Assembly: GCA_963575645.1 (NCBI GenBank)
Contig: OY754469.1
Location: 23,888,001-23,952,000 of the forward strand
DNA: 64,000 nt
Source of the DNA: Xanthostigma xanthostigma
Taxonomy: Eukaryota > Arthropoda > Insecta > Raphidioptera > Raphidiidae
Direction: 5' to 3'
Shown one piece after another: positions 33,521-44,810 of this stretch (within the stretch, counting starts at the first letter, position 1; each line of letters starts with the position of its first letter). The translations under genes were made by a program, and so were the position numbers. The notes under the pieces were generated by a model, which did no database searches, was not told the DNA's origin, and saw only the letters and a list, made by a program, of their open reading frames with translations.

Positions 33521-36500
33521 ATTTCATTATCCAAATTAATCGTTGTACTGTATTATGCGGGTATGAATATTTACTATGTAGGTACAAAATATTAGGAGGC
33601 GGCAATCAACTAGAAATAGGAATTCCGTGTTAAGAACGACTTTTAACGATGCTACAGAACATTTGTGCGCCGGCTGCGAGAATAAGTAAATCTCCATTTG
33701 CATTTATTTTGAACTATGTTATTATCTAAACATAATTTATAAACAATTATAGGACACTCTTCTACTAGAGTAAAATCTGTATCGAGAGAAAGAATTCATG
33801 TGTCCACTGTGTTGATGCGTATATTTGTGTTAATGTGGCCTATATTTTGTAAGAGGACAAATGAAAAATATACGAGAAAACGGGATAAACGCGTATTCCA
33901 TACACACACGAGCGGTCGCAAATATGATTTGGATTATTTTTAAAGCTTGCTGATATGCATTCACCTCGATGAAATACATCAATATTATAACCGCATTGCC
34001 AACAGCTCTAATTATAATAAAAGGGAATTAAATCAGCACTTAAACAGCCCTTAATTCTCATTACATTAATCTTGTTATCCGGTTATTTGGCAGTGCTGAC
34101 TTTAGTGACGTTATTTTGTTGACTCCAGATTTTCTTACGTCTGTAACAATTTAATAATAAAACAATTTGAGTCCAGTTGGATAGCTCGATGTGCCCTGAC
34201 TTTTTTTAAGTCATAGAAAGCACTAAATTTTGACATTTCAAAAAAAAAAAAACTGCGGATTATTCACAATTTTCCTTAAAATTACGTAAAAACTTTTCGT
34301 CTTTCACTGTCATTTTTTGAATCTAACCAATCAGAAATCACCTATATACGTCATAGTAACTGGTGTATAATTGCTGTATTACTATCTCACTTTGTATTTT
34401 TTAAAGAACTGCCCTCAAACGCCGTCCCCTTTTCACTGCGCAAGAAAAACGCCATCGCATCGACACGACCCCGTAATTGTTTTTTATAGAACTCCCCCAG
34501 GCGCAAAAAAAAAACGCCGTCGCATCGACATGACCCCGTAATTGTTTTTTAAAGAGCTCTCCCCAAACGTCTTCTCCTTTTCATGCGCAAAATAATTTAT
34601 AAAAATCAATTTTCCGCACTTAAAACGGCTAATAACACTGTTGTTATATTATGTTATATAAAATAATAATTGTGTATTTCCAATGGATATTTTGCACATC
34701 GAGTTATCGTACTCAAACAATTTTTAAAATTGTATAAACATATTCATAACATGAAAATCTGACAGGTATATTATATTTTTGTACTAATACGTGCCTTAAT
34801 TTTAGAAACTTAGAAATAAATAATTTTGACCACGCTTGTGTGAGTGCAACCTGTTTCTGACAAATGAATCTAGTATAGCAGTAGAAAGATCTTACTACTT
34901 TTTGAATAGATATATCGGCATATCCCAGTTGAGTTACTTAGATAGCTGGATAGGTAAATGGTTTGGAACTGAATACTCTGCTCCAACTCAAATGTCCACA
35001 TTAGTTTGAACTGTGCTGATTTTAGTCTGGCCATTAGCCGCATATGTAAAAGTGACACCGCCGCGACTCTGCGTACTTCGCTCGGCTGATATTCTAACTT
35101 TTAACTCCCAAACAAAAGTAATACACATTAATGTGACTTAAATTCTTGAATATATGTTTATTTTTATAGCCATCCTTTTTTCGAAAGTCAATTACCATGA
35201 CCGGAATTTATTTACTCGATTGATTGTCAATAAGAATATTATTAGTAGTAATAATTATTTATGTAATTCGTAGAAAGAACGCCTGTATTTTTATTTTAAA
35301 AAAACGTAAATGAAGGCGTAACGATTTTCTATTGTCATAAAGAACAATTGAATTGTGTTATCAATTGTTTTGGAAGCATGATAAATGGTACATGCAAATT
35401 TTAAGCTGTTATTGACTTTTGGATGATTTTGTACATATTGTTTTGAATTTGATATGTTATGTTATGAATATTCAGGTTGTGTGATTTTAATTCTTTTAAT
35501 AAAAATCGTTTTGCACTTGCTTTTGTATTAAATTTTTTCTATATTTATAACGTGTATTTGTTTAAATTATATTAATGAAATGCACTCTTTGCTGGTACAT
35601 TTAAATTTCAATCGAAATTTTTACTCTTCTAAAAAATTATAAAATTAATTAAATACTTACAGAATTAAAAATAAGAAAATGTGTACTTCATATAGTGTGT
35701 TTGAGATCTGAAAAAGTTTAAGTTTTTTGATTTTTATATTATTTTCTTTTTAATGCCGCAGCTTTTTTGCATTATGTTACATTACAGTGTGGCTTCCCCG
35801 TGCGCCCCTATCGTGCGTTCATCATTTAGAGGTTATTTTATTATTTTTAATCAAAATATACACTAGAATTGCCCACGCAGTAAGTTTTGGTTTCGAAATT
35901 CGGTTTGTAAAAACTAGTTTCGGTCGGACACTACTCAAAACACGGTTGTTGGAATCTATAAAACTACAATTTTCTCCCTGTTAATGCGGTTAAGAAGTGA
36001 CTGAATTTATATATTTTTTTTCCAATAGTAATCAGTAAAATAAAATAATTCTCAAACAATACAATTTATATTCGTAATTTTATTTGAAATCAAACGGGTA
36101 TTTTTATTTTATTTTGTCGTTAACACGTATATAATTTTAAATTCCTGGTAGAAAAGCAGAAGTCGTCAAATATTTAATTCTTCACAATTGATGTAAAATT
36201 CCATAAATGCCTATGCGGCGTACATGTACAGTAGGGATCCTATGTGATAGAAACAAATGATTTTAGTAGAAACTTCATTGATTAAACATTTTTTTTTGAT
36301 AACATTTTAATGTGCGGTCTTCTTCATATAACTACAAAAACAAAGTTTCAAACTGATTGATTCACGTAGCTTTGCGGATAGGCAACAGTACGTGACTATG
36401 TGCCAGTGTTCCCCATCACAAAATTTGGAATAGTACTTAATCTAAAATTGTTTTTAATGCTCCAGTCAATAAATAATGAATACAAATACGCTTAGCCATC

Positions 36501-36840
36501 GGTCTTATTTTTTTTTTTGTAATTTAATTTAAAATTTGGCGCTTTGAATTAAAAAATGTAATTAAACGTAGTATATGTGTATGCCTTAAAATATTTCAAT
36601 GTAGTGCATAATTGAAATTTGATAGGCGTATTAAAGTGAAAAATCCTAAACTAAGCCTTCACATTTTTAGGTGAAATAATTTATTATTACAGTGTGTTTA
36701 AATCGTAGCCAAAAATCAAACAATTCAAGACATTTCTAAAGTTCATAATTCCAAAAAATAACGAATTCAAAATATCAGCATGGAGTTTTTGAAAAATTTT
36801 AATTTAATAAGAATTAATGTTAATACAAATTTAACACGCT
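33521..36840. other. No gene; one short tandem duplication
   Basis: 34425-34590 holds two related units with CGACACGACCCCGTAATTG / CGACATGACCCCGTAATTG and AACGCCRTCGCATCGAC, about 85 bp apart. A diverged relative (CGCAAAAAAACGCCATCGCA) is at 58665. The rest is AT-rich and unremarkable. Confidence 0.55.
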
Positions 36841-37064
36841 CAGGATTAGTGGTGGACGTTGATTCAACGAACCAGTTAATTTAACTTTTTGCCGTTTAAC
36901 GAATCAACTGTTTCTGTGTTTACCCGACTGCGGCGAAACCAAAAGGAAGGGTTATGAGTTCAGCAGTCTATGTATTTACGGATTTTCCACCATAGCGTCT
37001 AAACTGTTCATCCGATTTTGACAAATAAGGTGTCAATCGATTCGTTATTATGGCCCGGGTAACA

Positions 37065-37720
37065 TAATAATAATAATAAATTACTTTAATTCCTAAGTGG
37101 AGTATAGGGCCTCTACGAAAATTTTAAATCTAGTCCTATCTTTTGCCATATGTTTGACTTGTAGCCAGGTAGTTCCTTGTTCCATAACTTCTTCACGAAC
37201 AGTTCTTCTCCAGGATATTTTTGGTCTGCCTCTTTTTCGGTATCCCTGTGGGTTCCAATCCAAGGCTCTCTCCGCTATGTCATCATCTGTCTTTCGTAGC
37301 ATGTGTCTTATCCAATACCATGTCCTACGTTTTATAGTTACAACGCTTGGGATGCTTTTTTGATTCTACTGTCTACATCCACTTCTGCTCCTCCATCATT
37401 GCTAATTATACTGCCCAGATAACAAAATTCTTCCACTCCTTTAACAGGTATATCTTTTATTACCAACTGTTGACGACTCACCTTACCGACTTTCATAGCG
37501 ACTGTCTTATCTATATTGATACGAAGACCTGCGACTGTCCCACGAGGAGATGTATTTTTGCTTGCATATCCGCGCTATTATTTGCCAAAAGGCAGACATC
37601 ATCTTCCAGTCTTCTAGTTGATGTCCACCTAATTCCTCTGTACTAATAACATTTTCCATTACCTATATAATTAATTACCAACGTAAATAACATTGGTGAA
37701 AGTATGCAGCCTTGTTTTAG
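37065..37720 (-). mobile_element. 5'-truncated, frameshifted LINE fragment with (TTA)n tail
   Basis: On the minus strand the order of pieces is: LKQGCILSPMLFTLV (RT motif B region, about 37675-37720), DDVCLLANNSADMQAKIHL (a decayed YADD-type motif C, about 37570-37610), LRINIDKTVAMKVG, EEFCYLGSIISNDGGAEVD, then an open stretch 37302-37093 with WNPQGYRKRGRPKISWRRTV. The last motif is common at the C-terminus of LINE polymerases of RTE-like and related clades. Frameshifts separate the pieces. The sense 3' end is a (TTA)n run (plus strand 37067-37082). Clade assignment is uncertain. Confidence 0.82.
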
Positions 37721-37803
37721 TAACATAATATGCTACATTTATTTTTGAATTTTGGTCCCAGAGGGGAGAAAATAAAAGGCAAATAAAAAATAAGTTCAAA
37801 AAA

Positions 37804-38123
37804 AATAATTTAAATAAAAAATAAGTTCAAAAACTAAAACCCGACTACTGAAAAGTATGAAACAATAAAATATTCTCATAAGAGGATAGTCGTGGTCGTA
37901 TGCCATCTCAAATATATGAGGCTCCTCTAGAATCTAGATGTATAGCGTAATGCACTTTGCCCTAGAGCTTATGATCGCTTACTACCTTTAAAATGTAATG
38001 TTTTGATAGGGTAGGTGGCATATGACCACGGCTATCCTCAGATGAGAATATTTTATTGTTTCATACTTGTCAGTAGTCGGGTTTTAGTTTTTGATTTAGT
38101 TTTTGAACTTATTTTTTATTAGA
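37804..38123. mobile_element. Foldback MITE with about 95-bp arms
   Basis: The arm 37810-37908 (AAAATAAGTTCAAAAACTAA, CCCGACTACTG, CAATAAAATATTCTCAT, GGTCGTATGCCA) is mirrored at 38025-38118. The loop of about 115 bp is unique. A partial extra copy of the end (AATAAAAAATAAGTTC) lies just outside at 37780-37800. Confidence 0.85.
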
Positions 38124-38373
38124 ATTAACTAGTTGACGATTCAGGTCCTTCAATCAACGAAATGAAATCGACAAAAAATCCACAGCAATGCACTAGTTTA
38201 AGTTATGACAACGATATACAAAAAGTTTTATAGTTCTTTGTAATTAACATTAACTAGTTAACGAAATCAACTGATTTTTCATCTAGTAGACGTGGTACAG
38301 GTTACGACAGCACGGCTGCGTTTCGTTGATTCTAAAAGCATCAAAGGAGAATTTAATTTTTTTTTTAATTTAT

Positions 38374-38412
38374 TGAAGAGTTCTAATCAGACGTTAATCA
38401 AAGATTTGATTA
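38374..38412 (+). repeat. Roughly 40-bp dispersed module
   Basis: ATTGAAGAGTTCTAATCAGA followed by CGTTAATCAAAGATTTG. Nearly identical to 57409-57447 and related to 10355-10400 and 16312-16350, here without a palindrome next to it. Confidence 0.8.
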
Positions 38413-39792
38413 AAAGTATGTAACCTGTAATTGCACGACATCCTTCATATAACGCTGTAAGTCGTCGAATAATATAGTTTGGAACTTGAATTTTAACCCG
38501 TTTCCACTGGCACGCCTTTCGCGAAACTTGGATTTCAAAACTATCTGCGTATTGGACCTCAAAATGTGCAATCCAGATTAGTCGATTAGTAGAGTTTTTG
38601 TTGAAGTTCAATATTTAAAAGTTCGGCATTTCGAAATTTGGAAGCGTAGTGTAATGCGTGACTGATTTCGTTTTAATTTTTATTGGTATCTGTGACACTA
38701 CATGCGTCGTTTGGTCCTCCGGCGCGGTGACCGCGTTTGAGTTGTGACAAGCTTTGAGAATTGTGGCAGGGTTTAATGCTCGTCTCATCAACTGCTGTAA
38801 TGGGACATAAAAATACCTACAGTCGCTTCCACGTGCTCAGTTGTTTTTTAAACACTTTTATCGTTTTTCAGATTATGTCTAAACGATAAGATTTTTTTAA
38901 TGGATTATATTCTATTTTATTATTCTCTTATAATTGCATAATAAACGGAATAATGGGTTTTTGTTTTATTAAACTTCGTTAAAAAATAAGTGTTTGTTTT
39001 AAAATGTTTTATTTGATATGCAATCAAGATTTATTATAGGAGAACTTTTTTCCACTTTACTATAAAAAAAGTTGTGGTATAACCTGAAAAGTGTAACCAC
39101 ACAAAAATAAATCAATAGTCCAACCTTAGGGATATTTTTTTAATGACGCGGGATTATTTATGCTTAAATGAGGTACATCAGTCCTAAATTTAAAGATTCA
39201 TTGTCTTCAGCATTGAACAATTTTTAATTGAGTAGGTAGTGTTTCATTTAGTACAAAAATTCTGAAAGCTATCCTTCTCTATGAAAATTAATGTTTTCAG
39301 TGTATTATTATTATGATTATCTTAAGTAATTATACGAGTTAATCTTCCATTCGCTTTGATTTGAAATTCACTCTGCTGGATCTTGACTTGAGCATTGGTC
39401 AAAAGGTGCATTTATATAAGTGAAACAAATTAATGCGCGGAAATTATTAAAAAGTCAACTTTACTTTTCCCATTTGTCAGACCCTTCTTTTGTCGTAGAC
39501 ATGAGGTAGTATAATCTCAAATAAAATAACAGAGGAACAATTTTACTTTTGTGCTGAAACAAACGTTTTTATTTATTTTATTTTTTTGTGCAAACGACAC
39601 TATAATAAAACAAATTTTGCTGTAGATGCTTTATTTAGATTTGATTGAAAAAATGAAGATTAACTGCAGCCAACCGAATCAGAATTTTCTAATTTCGAGT
39701 TAGATACTTCGCCAGTTACACGACTGCATGCATTTATTTTTCTCTCTATCAACATTTCAGTTGATTAATTATATTTAAGTTAAAAAGTTTTT
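38413..39792. other. No gene recognised
   Basis: AT-rich, nothing identified. Confidence 0.45.
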
Positions 39793-40858
39793 TAACTTCC
39801 CGCTATAAAAATAAAAAAAAAATGTTGTTTTCAAAAATCGGGAAGTTATTGGTTTCACCCCGATTTTAGAAAATCGAGTTTTCGCCAGATCTCGACGTTT
39901 TGAGGTCCTGGGAAGCTATTGAAACTATTTTGGCGATGATGTCCGTAGGGCTGTATGTGTGTGTTGGTGTGTGTGTATGTATGTATGTAAACCTTTCATA
40001 TCTTTTGAACGGAGTGTCCGACTGAAACGCGGTTTGCGGCATCTGACGTGATCTTGATGAAATTAGACTTCCTGAAAATTTGAAATGATTCGGTCCAAAA
40101 AATTTTGAGAAATCTTAAAAAAACAAGTTTCAAAAATTTTTGAAAATTTGTTTTTGTAAGATATTTTCTAAACTACTAAACCGATTAATTCCAAAATCTA
40201 ATCAGATCTTCTCCTCAATAAACTGCGTCGATTTCCGCAAACCGCATCAAAATCGGGTCATTTGTTAACGAGATACCGTGAACGAAAAAATCGTAAAAAA
40301 GTGTTTTTTTAAAATGACTCTTAAAATTGTTATCAGATCGATTTTTTTGTAATAAATTACTTTTTTAGGCTATAAAAACTGCGTCGATCGCCGCAAACCA
40401 GATCAAAATTGGTTCATTTGTTCATGAGATAACGTGAACGAAAAATTAGGAAAAAAGTAATTTTTAAAATTACTCGTAAAATTCTTATCAAATCGATTTT
40501 TTTGTAATAATTTACTTTCTTAGGTTAAAAAAACTGCGTCGATCGCCGCAAACCGCATCAAAATCGGTTCATTTGTTCACGAGATATCGTGAACGAAAAA
40601 TTTCTAAAAAATGTTTTTTTTTAAATTACTCGTAAAATTTCTAAGATCGATTTTTCTGTACTAAATTACTTTTTTAGGTTAAAAAATTGCGTCGACTGCC
40701 GCAAATCGCATCAAAATCGGTTCATTTGTTCATGAGATATCGTGAACGAAAATTTCGTAACAAAGTGTTTTTTTTGAGCTCAAAGAGCTAAAAAATAAAC
40801 TTCTTGCTATATTTTATATATTTTTGAGCATTTTGAACTCGAAAATAGCGGGAAGTTA
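39793..40858. mobile_element. Element with 14-bp TIRs and internal tandem repeats
   Basis: TAACTTCCCGCTAT at the left and ATAGCGGGAAGTTA at the right are perfect inverted repeats. The first 280 bp hold a second GGGAAGTT and a TGTGTGTATGTATGTATG microsatellite. From about 40224 the element contains roughly four tandem units. Related pieces lie at 45750-45770 (ACTTCCCGCTATG) and, reversed, at 46020-46145. No transposase is present. Confidence 0.8.
40224..40790 (+). repeat. About 155-bp tandem repeat, 3.6 copies
   Basis: Each unit begins near AACTGCGTCGATCGCCGCAA, then ATCAAAATCGGTTCATTTG, GAGATATCGTGAACGAAAAA, a T-rich run, ATTACTCGTAAAATT and ATCGATTTTT. Units start at about 40222, 40378, 40531 and 40688 and differ by substitutions and small indels. 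Confidence 0.9.
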
Positions 40859-42652
40859 CAGGGATGGCCTGCAGGGTCAAACTTCTTTTCAAATTTTTTT
40901 ACGTATGTTGAAATGAAATCTACAGTTAGCTAAATGGAGATTTATAATACTTGACCTAAGTGTAGTGGTGTTTTTACTAAATTTATATTAGATACTCGTA
41001 TCATATCCATCGTGTTAATAATAATACGAAAAAATCGCAGGTACGTGAACAAAAATATATTAGATAGATTTATTTATCGTACGACGTTTCGCTTATATTC
41101 GCTTATATATTTTTGCCCACATACCTGTGATTTTTTTCTTATAGGTAACTGTTTATATTAAAGCTTATAGAAAATAACAATAATTATAAGTATACCTAGC
41201 TATGACAGTTATTTTTTTAGGTTTATAAAACTCTTCTGCTGAGACAGCCACTGAAACTTCGTTTTCTACCTGTCTATAACTCCTAGATGGCTGAGCCTAA
41301 AACGCGTTTGCAAGTTTCTCGGTTGCCTGCGTGTTAATAAAAATATCGATCGTTTTTTTAAACCTATGTGGGTTCAAAAAGTAGTTTTTTATTTATTGAA
41401 ATGGGGTATACTTTAAAAGAACTTCCTATGAGGAATACATTCTGACTAAAAAAATCTGAAAATATAAAGATTAGAGGAAAATAAATAAATAATGAAGTAA
41501 TAACATAATAATGGAGTAGAAATAAAAGAATTTTAGATTTTCTCGCATTCTGAAATCTGATTAATAAATCAGATTAAAAACGGGTTTTAACATCTAACGT
41601 TTTGCTGGCAAAAAGTAAAAAAGATCTTATAAATAAGGTATTTTTTCTAAGCAATCATATTTCCCGCGCAGCCTTTTTCATATAGATCTATTTTAACCGT
41701 TGTTTGTGTTGTTGGCAATGAATAGTAGATGATTTTAAGTAAATTGTACGTCATAAAACGGGTCCACTTAAGGCTGTCTCGCGATCAGAATAACAATAAC
41801 TCGACTGGATGGCGCTGCAGCAGGAGGCGTGCTTGTGTATCTAACGAAACGTGAAATGTATGAGCTAACATAAAACATTTCAAGTGTGTAAAACCTAAGC
41901 TATGTGTAAGCCTTAGTTTAGTAGGACGTTGTACCGATGCCGCTCGCACGACTCTGCTCTGACGCTTTGGAGATACTGGATTAGTCAAGAGTTCGCCTCA
42001 TTTTTGGTATTATCTCAAAATAAAGAACTAGTAGGACCTTAAAAAGTCTCTCGGATCCTTTTTCTAATTTGATATTCTTATACAGACCTGGAAACTTAAA
42101 AAAGTGAATTTCCTTGAATATTCACTAGGTATAATCATAAACGGCGCAACTATACCTATAAATTTAGAGTTCAAAATGTATAATAAAATAATATCTCAAC
42201 ATCAGTTAAATTTTGAAGGAATTGATTTTTTTTCTCTTTGTCACTATCTCAAAATTCAATTCCTTAAAAATAAACTGCATGATGTGACCCCATGACAATC
42301 AGTACCTACTAAATCGGTTAAAATCTGTATTATTGAATCTTTTTACATATTATAGTGAAATAATTCCTAGAAAACTCCTGCATGAACCTTGGAAAAACTG
42401 GGAATGTCAAGGATGTTTAAATCTCGCAGCCGGTGCCAACTTTGTCGCCGTTTTGAAATCAGAGTCATTCAAGAATATTTTTTATTTGAAAAAGCTCTTG
42501 GATATTGACATGCTTTAACTATACTCATATTCGGAAGATACTGGATTTAAATCTCGACGGAAGCAGATGCAATTAAAATTTTGTCCTATGCTTCATGCCT
42601 CCTAGACCAGTCATCGAGATATTTTCCATGATCTAACTAAATTTGTAAAATA
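40859..42652. other. No gene; one small hairpin
   Basis: 41030-41140 is an imperfect hairpin (AAAAAATCGCAGGTACGTGA against its mirrored form). On the minus strand its loop keeps GAAACGTCGTACG without an upstream CUGANGA, which looks like half of a hammerhead-like motif. Confidence 0.5.
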
Positions 42653-43060
42653 AACCGAGCGGTGTAACGTAGTGGTAAAAGCACTAGACTCGCATTCGGG
42701 AGGTACCGGGTTCGAATCCCGGCGGGGGTAGATGTGGCTGGGACTTTTTCCTGCTGCCTCTCGCCGAGAAACGGCAATTCTTTTTGTACCGGCTATCTTT
42801 TTGAGGTTTTCCATATTTTCCCTCAATAATTCCAGATAAATATCGAGATGGTTCCTTATTCAAGGCCATGACTGATTAGGTATTTGTCAAACTCCTATGC
42901 TCAAAATTTGCCTACCTTATCCTATAATGTCCTAAAATCCTTTTATTCGGTCATTGCTATTTATTTGTTGAAGTTAAAAATTTATAAAATAACGGAAAGT
43001 GTGATAGATGGAAAATAGTAATGGTGCGTTAAATGCATTATTATTATTAATATTATTAAA
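42653..43060 (+). mobile_element. tRNA-derived SINE with (TTA)n tail
   Basis: The 5' head has a polymerase III A box (TAACGTAGTGG, 42665-42675) and a perfect B box (GGTTCGAATCC, 42709-42719). The T-arm pairs fully (CCGGG/CCCGG), but the acceptor ends do not pair, so this is not a functional tRNA. A unique body of about 300 bp follows, ending in an ATT-type run at about 43037-43058. Transcription would be by RNA polymerase III from the internal boxes. Confidence 0.88.
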
Positions 43061-43304
43061 TTTCTAAATAAATACTATTGAGATGGATTCTTACAAAACT
43101 AAACTACCATGCTCGTAAAGTTAACTTTTTTAATTTATCTTAATTTTCATATATTTTCCTCACATTGCTATTAATATAATTGAAATTTAATAAACATATA
43201 AAATACCGGGAACGTGGCCAATTGAAGACGTTTAATCAAAATCTGTTCAGCCGTCCTCGTGTGAAAATTCCGAAGACAAGTTTTCTGATCTGAAACAAAA
43301 AATG

Positions 43305-43317
43305 TACACACTATTTA
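43305..43317 (+). repeat. 13-bp target-site duplication, left copy
   Basis: TACACACTATTTA, identical to 43625-43637. Confidence 0.85.
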
Positions 43318-43369
43318 GAGAAAAGAAACGAAACGGCTGATTTATGAGCCAATTTTGTTTATTGTAGGA

Positions 43370-43411
43370 AGACTACGTTTCGACACCTGTTTTGGTGTCT
43401 TCCTCAGGTCT
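43370..43411 (-). ncRNA. Hammerhead-like motif, left arm
   Basis: Minus strand: AGAC (stem I), CTGAGGA, an extra A, stem II GACACC/GGTGTC with loop AAAACA, GAAA, CG, TA, then GTCT, which pairs with AGAC. Predicted cleavage would follow a GUA triplet. The extra nucleotide after CUGARGA is in the same place as in the 32-33 kb and 8.3 kb motifs. Confidence 0.5.
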
Positions 43412-43500
43412 ATAAGAAAATAAATAATACATATAATAGTTAAAACTTAATTATACATTAGTAATAAAACATAATCAAATATACCTTTAATTAATTGACA

Positions 43501-43537
43501 TTGAGGAAGACACCAAAACAGGTGTCGAAACGTAGTC
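43501..43537 (+). ncRNA. Hammerhead-like motif, right arm, core mutated
   Basis: Same motif on the plus strand, but the core starts TTGAGGA instead of CTGAGGA and the upstream stem-I partner is lost. GAAA is at 43527-43530. Probably inactive. Confidence 0.4.
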
Positions 43538-43624
43538 TTCCTACAATAAACAAATTTGACTCATAAATCAACCGTTTCGTTTCTTTTCTATAATATACAA
43601 TTGAGTGATCATGATTATTAAAAA

Positions 43625-43637
43625 TACACACTATTTA
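43625..43637 (+). repeat. 13-bp target-site duplication, right copy
   Basis: Identical to 43305-43317. Confidence 0.85.
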
Positions 43638-44476
43638 CCTCGTTAGAAATATGGATAATTTAATATCTTTCCTTAATCATCATTTATGTAACGTAGTTGT
43701 TAACTTGTTGAAAATATTAATAAATTCGATACATTTACTGGTGCTAGACCCAGATAACCCTAACCTGAAATTAAAAAAATCTAAATTAAATGGACGTAAA
43801 CACATTGAATACAATTAGAATACTTTATCCTATTTGTAGAGCCTGAAGAGAAAACTTTGTTCGATCCTTTAATCGTTGTATAGGTTCATTCAAAGTTTAT
43901 CTTGAATGTGCCCAAACTCTTTAATAAAAACACTCCACTCGTAGAACGTCAGTATGTACGGTGGAGGTAGAGGTGCTGCGCCCGTTAAATCCTCCGGCCC
44001 TTAAACCCGGTGATTTACACGCTCGTGTGTCGTCAATGAAAGTAAAATAAAGTGCTCTAGCTTGACCACGTCTCTCTAACAGTCTAACTCTAACCTGAAC
44101 GCTTCAACTAGATTATACAACATAAACTGCGGTTTATGTTAAATCTAAAACCGAACTTAACGTGTCCAATTTTAGAAACTCTTCAGTCCCTTTTTTAACA
44201 ACACGGAAATTTACAACGTCCAATTTATTATTTTATTTTTATTATCAGATTTTGTTTGTTTAAACTTGTAATACAATAATAAATAAATTAATACATTTGT
44301 ATATCTAAATTTTTAACAAAATTTATAATGTACCTAGACTTGCAAAAATATTTAACCATTTTCAAAATTTTTGTGTATTATTAGTTTGTTTGACCTGGGT
44401 TAGCTCAAAAGCTACTGAACTAATTTAGATCAAACTTTCACTGTAGTATATGCTATTTTTCAGGAGATAGTTTAGG

Positions 44477-44810
44477 ATTAGGCATTGCAATCCGGAAAAC
44501 CGGATGCGGTATTCCGGCGGATCCTGCATAACTAATCAGTTACCGGATCCGATGATGCCAATTTTTGGCAAAATAATTGCATGCATAATTGCATGAGTAG
44601 GTACTTTAAACGCGCGGTGCTGGTGCGTGCGAGACGTTCACTGCTGAGCGGCCTCCTCTCCCACCGCGTGCTGAAAAGTACTAAAAAAGGAAATGACTGC
44701 AGGAGTTCGAGTACAATACTTATCTGCTGTTCATGATTATTTGTTGACAATAAAGCCGACGAGTGTAGAAGCTGAAAGAGCCTTTTCGGCCACTGGCCGT
44801 TGACGATACC
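44477..44810 (+). mobile_element. hAT-type element fragment
   Basis: Begins near TTAGGCATTGCAATCCGG, resembling hAT ends, with several CCGGAT-type short inverted motifs after it, and contains the transposase relic at 44684-44803. No matching right end was found. Confidence 0.5.
44684..44803 (+). pseudogene. hAT transposase dimerisation-domain relic
   Basis: Forty codons read KKEMTAGVRVQYLSAVHDY, then LLTIKPTSVEAERAFSATGR, and stop. The PTSVEAERAFSxxG motif is the hallmark of the C-terminal hAT dimerisation region. Upstream there is a stop in frame only four codons away, and the catalytic core is missing. A different hAT subfamily from the relic at 7.0-7.4 kb. Confidence 0.85.

Larger units (their letters stand above)
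43318..43624. mobile_element. 307-bp foldback element with hammerhead-like arms (PLE-derived?)
   Basis: Arms at about 43320-43414 and 43498-43590 are inverted copies (AGAAACGAAACGG, TTGTTTATTGTAGGAAGAC, CACCTGTTTTGGTGTCTTCC) around an 83-bp AT-rich centre. It is flanked by a perfect 13-bp TSD. No protein. The long TSD, inverted 3'-end-like arms and ribozyme-like motif match the PLE at 32.4 kb, so it is best read as a PLE terminal fragment or a non-autonomous relative. Confidence 0.75.

Noticed and set aside
37097-37646. Plus-strand open frames at the 37-kb LINE
   Set aside because: The minus strand carries clear RT motifs; the plus frames are shadows.
41030-41140. Fourth hammerhead family
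   Set aside because: Only the GAAACGTC half is present; CUGANGA and stem II are not recognisable.
42653-42730. Functional tRNA gene
   Set aside because: The T-arm is perfect, but the acceptor stem mismatches after three pairs, and a 300-bp body with a TTA tail follows, as in a SINE.
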